Origin: Methanobacteriota archaeon
Lineage (GTDB): Archaea; Thermoplasmatota; Poseidoniia; Poseidoniales; Poseidoniaceae
Length of the DNA: 18,344 bases
Assembly: GCA_018645535.1 (NCBI GenBank)
Contig: JABGWN010000020.1
Coordinates: 1 to 18,344, forward strand
Reading direction: 5' to 3'
How positions within the stretch are numbered: position 1 is the stretch's first letter; each line of letters starts with the position of its first letter. Positions 1 through 7,067 of this stretch are shown in pieces. Position numbers and translations under genes: made by a program. The notes under the pieces were generated by a model that saw only the letters and a list, made by a program, of their open reading frames with translations, was not told the DNA's origin and did not search any database.

Positions 1-3000
1 ATCTTCAACAACAATGCATACTGGTTCGGGCACCCATGTGACACAGCAGTAAACGGCTACGGCGACTTGTGGGAGAATGAAACTCTCACAGTACCTGGTG
101 TGGACCTTACTTCAATGTCAGGAGACTTCGTATCACTGAACTTTGAATACTATGCAGATACCTTCTACGGAATCGATGTTGACGGAACAACGATTGTTGA
201 TATCAATGATTACGCTTCGATTAACTTCGATTACACACGAGGAAGCGATTCTTACTCCGCTATTCTACTCGGACAATGGAACGATTATGACGAAGATGGA
301 ACTTGTCGAACCGACGATAACGGTGATGGTTTCACAAATGCTTCTGAATCCATCAATCAGGCAGAAATCGACTTCGTAGGAGACGCTGCTTCAACTGATG
401 GATCTGGCGGTAATTACAATGTTTTCTTCAATTCGGATGACCTTGTTCTGAGCCGCAGCGTCGATCTTACTCACTTGTACGTTCTGAACAACACTGCAGC
501 AGATAGTTCACAATGGTTCAGAGAATGTATGTCTCTGTCAGGATCCTCTGTTGACATCAACTTCGAGTTCCAAAGTGACGATGATGGTCGAAACGGAATC
601 AATGACGGCTTCAAGGGTGTTGCTTTCAATAACATCACTTTGCAAGAATTTACGTTCTACGAGGATGCGAGTTACACCTCAACCCGCACCAATGTTGACG
701 CAGAAGAAGTCGACACAACAACTCTTGCAAGCCACGAGTTCTTCTCAGGAGTCTACATGATTCGTGCAGAAACGGTCTTCGACAACACAACAATTGGAAC
801 CAACTGGTACAACGACAATGAAGTGAGTGAATCGAACAACATTGAACAAGTTATCTTCAATGTTGAATCGGTGGATATTACACTTGGTAAGCCAACAACA
901 CTTGGATGCTTAGATGACGGAACATATGCGTGTGTTCTTCCGATTGACGGTAGTCTGACACATTCATGGGACATGAAGGCTACAAACGGTGTTCTCGCTG
1001 GCGATTACATGTTCTATATGACAGTCTTTGATGAAACGGATTCAACTCAAGTTCATCAAGCATCATCCAGTACACAAACCACTGCTTTGACATCAAACGA
1101 AAAGATTGACTTGACATTCCCAGCATTCAACACATGGCAAGATGGCCACGATTACAACATCAGTTTCCATGCAGAACTTGCAAATGGAAACCCAAGCGGT
1201 AACGTACGTTACTTCCATGCTACCTTCGCAAACACCATCGATGTTGCAATCCTTGGTGATTCAACAGCACGTACCTCCACAATTAAGCAAGACTTGCAAC
1301 TTCTTGGAATGACCTATACCCAGTACTCCATTAACGACTGGACCACATATCTTGACAGTGGATGGCTCACCCATTACGACAAGGTACTCTTGCCATGGCA
1401 AGATGACATTGCTGCTAAGGACGTTGAAAGCGGTGGACGTGGATACTATCAGAAACTTGGATCAACTGCAAACCGACAAACATTGGAATCATTCATGTCT
1501 GCTGGTGGTACCGTTCAAGCCCATCTAGGCCCACAAGGTAGCCAAATCTACGGTCTTGACGTTGGCCTAAACGGTCGACTTCCATTCGGAATGGATGTCC
1601 AAAGTCGAGACACACCAGAAACCAAGATTACCTATACGGGACTCGACATTGCAGACCCTTACCATCCAGTCATGAATGATGTTTCAACAACATCCTTCCA
1701 AGGATTCGAAGGTGACGGGACTGTTGCCACAGCTGTTCTCAACACAAATTCAGTAAGCACACAAAATGTTCCTGGTGTCTGTAATGGATACATGGAAGAT
1801 GGTGGATACTTCCAGAGTCTCCTGCGCACTGATGCAAACAGCAAGGACGTCATCATGGGGACTTGCAGTTACTACCAAGGTGGAATGATTGTTTCAACCA
1901 TCGACGTAGCAACCTATTCTTCCCGCGCTGACAGTACCACATTCCCACTTCTAGGCAATATGCTTGGCTTCTCAGTGACACCTTATCCAGAAGGATTCGG
2001 TTCACTCGGTACAGATTTGGGACTGACCATTGACGGCGATGCACCAAACATCGATCCATCAACAGGTGGTTATGCAACTCACTACATGAAGAGCGACGCA
2101 ACAGTCAACTTTGGCTACACCTCTGCAACGCTTGCAACGCTTTCCACCGATTGGATTCTTGACGGGCCTACTGACTGGGACGCTGCTACAATGGCTAGCG
2201 GAACAGACCATACCACAGACACCTCTCCGAATGCAGCCTTCTGTAAAGTCGATCTCTCCTCAGCAACAGGATGTCTACAAGGTCAACAATGGACTGTAAC
2301 CCTCCTGCTTCATGATGAGGCAGGACACTCTCGAATCATCTCTGTCGTCGTTGAAACAAACGATGTACTTGCTGATGCGTTCGCACCTGAAGCAAACGTA
2401 ACCATCGAATCTTCCGAAAATATCGAATACATCGGTACAAAGACTGTATCCAACACAGAATGGGATGTAAACCGCCTTATTCTTAACGAGAATGGAGAAC
2501 TTGTTGTCAACTTCGATGCAAGCCAATCCTCTGACGCAGATGCAATCGATGGATCAAATGGAATTGTTACTTACGAGTGGAAGGTCTTCTTCGATGCTCC
2601 TTACGGTGACACATCCTTCAATCTTGAAGGTCACACCTTTGAAGAATCAGCAGCTTCCAATGGAATGTTCACGTACAGATTCCAAAACGAAACCGTTGAC
2701 TCTTCAGGAACTGCGGAATCTCAAATTCGTATGGAATTGAGAGTATATGATGCATCTGGTAAGTTCTCTGACAAGTACAGAATGTACTTCGTCGTTGTTC
2801 CAGAAGGCTATGGAGACGAAATCCCATTGGTCCAATATGACAACTTCGAGAACACATCCGTTGGTGTAACAGAATCTACCTACACAATCACTGGAACAAT
2901 CTTGTCTGGTTCTGAGACTGGAGAAGTATACGTCGAAGCATCCTTCTCTCGAGATGATTTCTCCGCATCTGCGATCGAGAAGTACAACCTCATCACAGAC

Positions 3001-3753
3001 AACAAGTTTGCTCGTTCAGTCGCTCTTTCAGATACAGAATCCTTTGAATTATCCCTTGATATCGATAACTTCTACAGTAACAACAGCGAAGTTGTTGAGA
3101 TTTGGGTTCGAGTTTACGAAGGTGATGACGAACGCTGGTCAGATGACTTAACCAAGATGGTCCTCATCAACCTCAAGCAATGCCGTGGAGTTCTCGTTAA
3201 TGAATCTGCACAAGCCGCTGACGTTGGTGCAGAGTTCGTTTGGAATGCTTCAACCTCTGATTGTGATTGGAATGGCGAATGGTCATACAATTCAGAAACT
3301 GGAATTTGGAGTGAACCAATCGGCGAGACTAACTCAGCCGAATCCTCTGATGATAGCAGTCTTATGCTCATCATTGCGATCATTGGTTCAATCATCCTCT
3401 TGGGTGGCGTAACTCTGTTGTTCCTCCGAGGTGGCGGAAACTCCGACAAGGTGGACAACCTCAGTGCAGCTGCGGCTGGCTACGGTGAATCTCAAGATAT
3501 GACTGAGCAATACGTACAACAACTGATTGCTCAAGGATATCCTGAAGAGACTGCTCGCCAGTATGCTGCTCAATATGTGGGTCAAACTGCTGCGTCACAA
3601 CCTGCTGCTGCTCAACCTGCTGCAGCAAGTAACGACTTGTATACACAGTATTACAACCAATACTTCCAACAATTCGTCGCTCAAGGCTATGATGAAGCAA
3701 CTGCATCCCAGTATGCTCAGCAATATGCTGCTCAGGCACAACAGCAACAGTAG
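1..3753 (+). CDS. Giant surface-anchored multidomain protein, 5' end outside window
   Basis: The frame is open from base 1, so the gene starts upstream and its signal peptide is not visible; the first in-window start-like codon (TTG at 67) is probably internal. Visible parts in order: a jelly-roll-like segment (about 1-640) resembling the domains attached to immune-inhibitor-A-type secreted proteins, with an Asp/Gly-rich DDNGDG stretch near 310 that looks calcium-binding; a CARDB-like beta domain (about 720-880); an alpha/beta segment (about 1230-2000) like a ThuA/glutamine-amidotransferase fold but without an obvious catalytic Cys; a PKD-like domain (about 2395-2800); a beta-rich stalk; one membrane helix (3361-3429); then a cytoplasmic tail rich in Gln, Tyr and Ala. 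It is probably a cell-surface adhesion or polymer-binding protein. Domain names rest on pattern recognition; the protein's role is unknown. Confidence 0.85.
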   Translation: MFNNNAYWFGHPCDTAVNGYGDLWENETLTVPGVDLTSMSGDFVSLNFEYYADTFYGIDVDGTTIVDINDYASINFDYTRGSDSYSAILLGQWNDYDEDGTCRTDDNGDGFTNASESINQAEIDFVGDAASTDGSGGNYNVFFNSDDLVLSRSVDLTHLYVLNNTAADSSQWFRECMSLSGSSVDINFEFQSDDDGRNGINDGFKGVAFNNITLQEFTFYEDASYTSTRTNVDAEEVDTTTLASHEFFSGVYMIRAETVFDNTTIGTNWYNDNEVSESNNIEQVIFNVESVDITLGKPTTLGCLDDGTYACVLPIDGSLTHSWDMKATNGVLAGDYMFYMTVFDETDSTQVHQASSSTQTTALTSNEKIDLTFPAFNTWQDGHDYNISFHAELANGNPSGNVRYFHATFANTIDVAILGDSTARTSTIKQDLQLLGMTYTQYSINDWTTYLDSGWLTHYDKVLLPWQDDIAAKDVESGGRGYYQKLGSTANRQTLESFMSAGGTVQAHLGPQGSQIYGLDVGLNGRLPFGMDVQSRDTPETKITYTGLDIADPYHPVMNDVSTTSFQGFEGDGTVATAVLNTNSVSTQNVPGVCNGYMEDGGYFQSLLRTDANSKDVIMGTCSYYQGGMIVSTIDVATYSSRADSTTFPLLGNMLGFSVTPYPEGFGSLGTDLGLTIDGDAPNIDPSTGGYATHYMKSDATVNFGYTSATLATLSTDWILDGPTDWDAATMASGTDHTTDTSPNAAFCKVDLSSATGCLQGQQWTVTLLLHDEAGHSRIISVVVETNDVLADAFAPEANVTIESSENIEYIGTKTVSNTEWDVNRLILNENGELVVNFDASQSSDADAIDGSNGIVTYEWKVFFDAPYGDTSFNLEGHTFEESAASNGMFTYRFQNETVDSSGTAESQIRMELRVYDASGKFSDKYRMYFVVVPEGYGDEIPLVQYDNFENTSVGVTESTYTITGTILSGSETGEVYVEASFSRDDFSASAIEKYNLITDNKFARSVALSDTESFELSLDIDNFYSNNSEVVEIWVRVYEGDDERWSDDLTKMVLINLKQCRGVLVNESAQAADVGAEFVWNASTSDCDWNGEWSYNSETGIWSEPIGETNSAESSDDSSLMLIIAIIGSIILLGGVTLLFLRGGGNSDKVDNLSAAAAGYGESQDMTEQYVQQLIAQGYPEETARQYAAQYVGQTAASQPAAAQPAAASNDLYTQYYNQYFQQFVAQGYDEATASQYAQQYAAQAQQQQ
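3511..3729 (+). repeat. Two 23-residue repeats in the cytoplasmic tail of the surface protein
   Basis: Two copies start at 3511 and 3661, exactly 150 bases apart, separated by an Ala/Pro/Gln linker (SQPAAAQPAA). Each reads Y-[VF]-QQ-[LF]-[IV]-AQGY-[PD]-E-[EA]-TA-[RS]-QYA-[AQ]-QY. The pattern of an amphipathic helix, a GY[PD]E turn and a second helix suggests a small helix-hairpin protein-binding module, loosely like a UBA domain. It lies on the inner side of the only membrane helix, so it would face the cytoplasm. Confidence 0.75.
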
Positions 3754-3790
3754 ATCGCATACTCCAGACTCACTGGTCATAGAGATGGGT

Positions 3791-3800
3791 TCAAAAGGCA
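3791..3800 (+). promoter_or_regulatory. Possible TATA-like element for ahcY
   Basis: A TTCAAAAGG stretch lies 20-30 bases before the ahcY ATG, inside the 66-base gap after the surface-protein gene. That is where a TATA box would sit for a leaderless archaeal transcript, and no Shine-Dalgarno sequence is visible before the ATG. The match to the archaeal TATA consensus is weak, so this is a suggestion only. Confidence 0.25.
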
Positions 3801-3819
3801 CTGGCGCACGCCATAAACC

Positions 3820-5094
3820 ATGGAAGACCTAGATACCGGGGACGGCTATGCAGTCAAAGATATTCAGATGGCTGAAGAAGGATCACTTCGAGTCGATTGG
3901 GCTCGTGCAAGAATGCCTGTTCTCGCAGCATTAAGAGAAGAAGCAGAGAGAACAAAGCCACTTGCTGGTATGCGTGTTGCTGGATGTCTTCACGTCACCA
4001 AAGAAACTGCAGTTCTGATTGAAACAATCGCAGCGGCTGGAGCAGAATTGTCATGGTCAGGATGCAATCCTCTATCCACTCAAGACGATGTAGCAGCATG
4101 GCTTGCACGTGAAGGTTACTCGGTCTATGCATGGCATGGTCAAAGCAACGAAGATTTCTACTGGTGCATCGATAAAACTCTTGAATTCAAGCCAAATCTT
4201 ACCCTTGATGATGGTGCAGATCTGATTGTCCGTGTTCACGGAGAACGTTCAGAATACGCTCCAGGTGTACTTGGGGGTACTGAAGAGACAACAACCGGCG
4301 TTCATCGATTGCGAGCAATGGCTGCTGCAGGCGACCTGAAGTATCCTGTTCTTGCAGTTAATGATGCAATCACAAAGTGGGATTTTGACAACGTTTACGG
4401 AACAGGTCAATCCACACTCGATGGTATCCTTCGTGCTACGTCTGTACTCGTTGCAGGCAAGACGATGGTTGTTGCTGGTTATGGCCACTGTGGAAAAGGC
4501 GTGGCTATGAGAGCACGTGGCTTAGGAGCAAATGTCGTCATCACAGAAGTCGATCCACTTCCGGCTCTCAGAGCAATTATGGACGGATACCGTGTCATGA
4601 CAATGGATGAAGCAGCTCTTATCGGCGATATCTTCTGTACTGCAACTGGAATGAAAGACATCATCGTAGAGCGCCATTTCGCAACAATGAAAGACGGTGC
4701 AATCGTTGCAAATACTGGTCATTACGATTGTGAAATTGCAGTAGAAGCACTTGAATCAACAGCGAAATCTGTTCGAACAATCCGTCGAGACAATGAAGAG
4801 TTTACAATGCCAAACGGTAACAAAATCTTCCTCTTGGCTCGTGGACGATTGGTAAACCTTGCTGCAGCAGAAGGGCACCCATCTGAAGTCATGGACATGT
4901 CCTTTGCAAACCAATTCCTTTCTCTTTGTCGTCTTGCAAAGGAATCCGAATCTATGGATAATCTCGTCTATGACATTACTCTAGAACAAGATCAAGCATT
5001 GGCAACAACCAAATTGGAAACACTTGGTTTCACAATCGACGAACTTACGCAAGAACAAATCGATTACAAGGATGATTATACTGCAGGAACATGA
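3820..5094 (+). CDS. ahcY: Adenosylhomocysteinase (S-adenosylhomocysteine hydrolase)
   Basis: Cytosolic NAD-dependent enzyme that splits S-adenosylhomocysteine into adenosine and homocysteine, removing the inhibitory product of methyltransferases. The 424 residues cover the whole short (archaeal/Thermotoga-type) family. Substrate and catalytic residues are visible: H58 in LHVTKETA, the DDGAD motif at 130-134, E156 in GGTEETTTG, K186 and D190 in the TKWDFDN segment, H301 in NTGHYD, and H353 in EGHPSEVM. The NAD-binding glycine motif is GYGHCGKG (220-227). The segment after the catalytic Asp is NVYGTGQST, as in archaeal enzymes; animal enzymes have Cys there. The ATG at 3820 is chosen because it gives full family length; an ATG at 3868 is less likely. 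In methanogens a related enzyme prefers S-inosylhomocysteine, so exact substrate preference is not settled. The gene ends 7 bases from a convergent gene. Confidence 0.97.
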   Translation: MEDLDTGDGYAVKDIQMAEEGSLRVDWARARMPVLAALREEAERTKPLAGMRVAGCLHVTKETAVLIETIAAAGAELSWSGCNPLSTQDDVAAWLAREGYSVYAWHGQSNEDFYWCIDKTLEFKPNLTLDDGADLIVRVHGERSEYAPGVLGGTEETTTGVHRLRAMAAAGDLKYPVLAVNDAITKWDFDNVYGTGQSTLDGILRATSVLVAGKTMVVAGYGHCGKGVAMRARGLGANVVITEVDPLPALRAIMDGYRVMTMDEAALIGDIFCTATGMKDIIVERHFATMKDGAIVANTGHYDCEIAVEALESTAKSVRTIRRDNEEFTMPNGNKIFLLARGRLVNLAAAEGHPSEVMDMSFANQFLSLCRLAKESESMDNLVYDITLEQDQALATTKLETLGFTIDELTQEQIDYKDDYTAGT

Positions 5095-5114
5095 AGAAGA
5101 TTCACTCTTCTTCA
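5092..5114. terminator. Perfect 9-bp hairpin across the convergent stop codons
   Basis: TGAAGAAGA (5092-5100), loop TTCAC, then TCTTCTTCA (5106-5114). The left arm begins with the ahcY stop codon; the right arm encodes the last glutamates of the convergent TPR gene, whose stop (5102-5104) lies in the loop. It reads the same from both strands and could act as a shared terminator or 3'-end stabiliser. No long T-run follows it, and archaeal termination usually relies on T-runs, so the role is uncertain. Confidence 0.45.
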
Positions 5115-6139
5115 AAGGAAGTTAATTCCTTTTCATCTTGATTCCAGAATGGCTCATCATCTTCAGAGATGTGAGAACTGAAATCTGGTAAAATAGGCTT
5201 CCAATCGCCCTTGAGTTTCTCTCCAGCGTCTACAATCTTCAACATACGTTCTTGAAATGCAGGAGGCCTTCTGCTTAAGATAAACATAAACAATTTTGAG
5301 ATACGTGTTTCCTCAGGAATCACGACATAACCTGTAGATGTCTCAAAATCCATCGCTCGAAGAAGGTTGAATGCAGGTCGGTTAAGTCGTTGGAACCATC
5401 GACGGCTAATTCTCATGCCCAATATTACTGTAAACAAGATGAGTAATGAGGTTAGACAAAAGCCTCCCAAACCTGAGCCAAATACCTGTGGAGCCATAAG
5501 CACTTCAAGCATGAGAAGCGGTGTAGAGATGAGAAGGAATATCTTCGATTCACTGATTGGAGCTTTGTTCATTCGAAGGGTAATCGCAGCCCATCCATCG
5601 TGATGCTTTTCCCAGGGTTTGAAATGCTCACGGGGATCTTGTTGACTCGCAAGTTGACACATTTGATGTAAACGTGCAACTCTTGAGTATTGGGTTGTTG
5701 CTAAATCCATATTTTCATCAAATATTGATTGTAAGCGTTCAGTTGCTTCTCCATATAACCCCATGTCAGCGAGTATGGCTGATTGCTCAACAATAGGCGT
5801 AACCTCATCAGGAGCATGATGTCGTGCGTCTTGCCACCATTGCAAGGCTTCCATGTATAATCCAAGTTCATCGGATAGGAGGCGTCCACCTCGAACCCAC
5901 ATTCCTAAATCATCTGGTTGTAATGCAACAACTTTCTTGGCTGCTGCTAGGGATTGTGCTGCTTGCTTCAATGTTGGTTGAAGTCGCATACCAGGAAGTG
6001 AAGCATCAGATATGACTCGCCATGCATCAACATGTTCCGGATCAATCTTGACCGCTTTCCGAGCATGTTCAAGTGCCAGTTCACGATTGTCTTCTTCAAG
6101 AGCTTCAATGGCATCTAAATAACTCGACTCAGCAGTCAT
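5102..6139 (-). CDS. TPR-repeat membrane protein of unknown function
   Basis: 345 residues. Residues 5-160 show tetratricopeptide-like helix pairs (for example the segment ending HARKAVKIDPEHVDAW, and the later ALQWWQDARHHAPDE). Two membrane helices follow at about 199-218 and 224-243, then a soluble C-terminal part ending in acidic residues. With the TPR part and the tail on the same side, it looks like a membrane-tethered scaffold for protein-protein contacts. ATG at 6139 is preceded by a good Shine-Dalgarno (GGTGA, 4 bases from the ATG), and the gene starts 9 bases after the stop of the Gar1/zinc-finger gene, so the two are probably co-transcribed. I do not recognise a specific family. Confidence 0.88.
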   Translation of the reverse strand: MTAESSYLDAIEALEEDNRELALEHARKAVKIDPEHVDAWRVISDASLPGMRLQPTLKQAAQSLAAAKKVVALQPDDLGMWVRGGRLLSDELGLYMEALQWWQDARHHAPDEVTPIVEQSAILADMGLYGEATERLQSIFDENMDLATTQYSRVARLHQMCQLASQQDPREHFKPWEKHHDGWAAITLRMNKAPISESKIFLLISTPLLMLEVLMAPQVFGSGLGGFCLTSLLILFTVILGMRISRRWFQRLNRPAFNLLRAMDFETSTGYVVIPEETRISKLFMFILSRRPPAFQERMLKIVDAGEKLKGDWKPILPDFSSHISEDDEPFWNQDEKELTSFEEE

Positions 6140-6143
6140 ATTT

Positions 6144-6148
6144 TCACC
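6144..6148 (-). promoter_or_regulatory. Ribosome binding site of the TPR gene
   Basis: On the minus strand GGTGA, four bases before the ATG at 6139 and immediately after the TAA of the upstream gene. It supports this start codon and translation from a shared message. Confidence 0.6.
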
Positions 6149-7021
6149 TTAATTGTCATCGTCATTGCGTCGTTGATATCTACGGGGCTCGATTTCTTTA
6201 GGTGGTCGATTGTGAGCATGACCTGGTCGTTTTCCACGAGCCTTTCGATATTGTTCATCTGAACGGTCATTTCCTCCACGTCCTCCACGGTCACCGTCTC
6301 GTCCGCCGCTGTAGCCACCTCTTCGGTCGCCTCCACGTCCTCCACGGGAATCCCCTCCTCGAGAGTCTCCTCCCGGTCGAGGTTTTCCACATTGGTTACA
6401 TTCAGTTCTGAATGAGAAGTTGTCGTTCTTACATGAAGGACAAATCCAGTCATTTCGATTATGTTGTTCTTGATTGCGAGGTCTTCGGTCGTCACGTCCG
6501 CCACGGTCATCTCTACGTCCGCCACGGTCATCTCTACGACCGCCACGATCGTTTCTGAAAGAGCTGCCACGTTCCTGAACGTTACCTCGCTTTGATTTTC
6601 CACAACTATTGCACTCAGTTCTGAAAGCGAAATTATCGTTTCCACAGGATGCACAAAGCCAGTCGGTTCGTTCTTGGTCATTTCTTCCACGGGAATTGTT
6701 GTCTCTTCGATCGAAGGAACGTTCTCGGTCACGGCTAGGGCGTTCTTCTCTGAATTCACGACGAGGAGCACGTTCTTCACGTTCCTTCTTCGCTCGTACA
6801 GTCACGGTTGAGCCAATGAATTGGTTATTCTCTTGCTTTCGATCGAGGTGCGCAACATGAACGAGAGGGGACTCGGTTGAACCGAGAACAGAATCGACTT
6901 TTCCGATGTAGTGTCCATCTTCCTCTCGAACAATAATTGAGCCCAATGCGGGCGATGATCCACTGAACGTTACCAGCAGACCTAATTCGTGACTTGCGCG
7001 GTCAACTACACCTCTAAACAT
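6149..7021 (-). CDS. Gar1-like domain fused to two RanBP2-type zinc fingers and an RGG-rich tail
   Basis: 290 residues from ATG 7021; a TTG nine bases upstream is a weaker alternative. Residues 1-75 resemble the Gar1 beta-barrel of H/ACA ribonucleoproteins: G-L-L-V-T, then PALGSIIV, then GKVDSVLGSTESPLVHV. Two zinc fingers follow, W121-C140 (WLCASCGNDNFAFRTECNSC) and W192-C211, each fitting the RanBP2 pattern W-x-C-x2-C-x3-N-x6-C-x2-C exactly. Around them are Arg/Gly/Asp-rich stretches with many RGG boxes. RanBP2 fingers and RGG tails commonly bind single-stranded RNA, so this is probably a Gar1 homologue or paralogue in pseudouridylation RNPs or rRNA processing, with extra RNA-binding modules. 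Ordinary archaeal Gar1 is much shorter and lacks the fingers. It is followed at 9 bases by the TPR gene. Confidence 0.87.
   Translation of the reverse strand: MFRGVVDRASHELGLLVTFSGSSPALGSIIVREEDGHYIGKVDSVLGSTESPLVHVAHLDRKQENNQFIGSTVTVRAKKEREERAPRREFREERPSRDRERSFDRRDNNSRGRNDQERTDWLCASCGNDNFAFRTECNSCGKSKRGNVQERGSSFRNDRGGRRDDRGGRRDDRGGRDDRRPRNQEQHNRNDWICPSCKNDNFSFRTECNQCGKPRPGGDSRGGDSRGGRGGDRRGGYSGGRDGDRGGRGGNDRSDEQYRKARGKRPGHAHNRPPKEIEPRRYQRRNDDDN
6494..6556 (-). repeat. 21-bp tandem repeat inside the RGG region
   Basis: Two perfect 21-bp copies (6494-6514 and 6515-6535) and a degenerate third (6536-6556). Each unit encodes seven residues of the RDDRGGR type. The in-frame unit length means copy-number changes would lengthen the RGG tract without shifting the frame. 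Confidence 0.85.
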
Positions 7022-7067
7022 GGCTCTCAACTCCGACGTGGCGACACACTATGTTTCATACTGTTGG

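Noticed and set aside
6494..6556. Short tandem repeats as a CRISPR array
   Set aside because: The 21-bp units are directly adjacent with no spacers and encode RGG residues in frame.
6136..6780. 214-residue open frame on the minus strand overlapping the Gar1/zinc-finger gene
   Set aside because: Its Val/Thr/Glu-rich low-complexity translation is a frame-shifted reading of the Arg/Gly repeat region; the overlapping frame has Gar1 and exact zinc-finger motifs.
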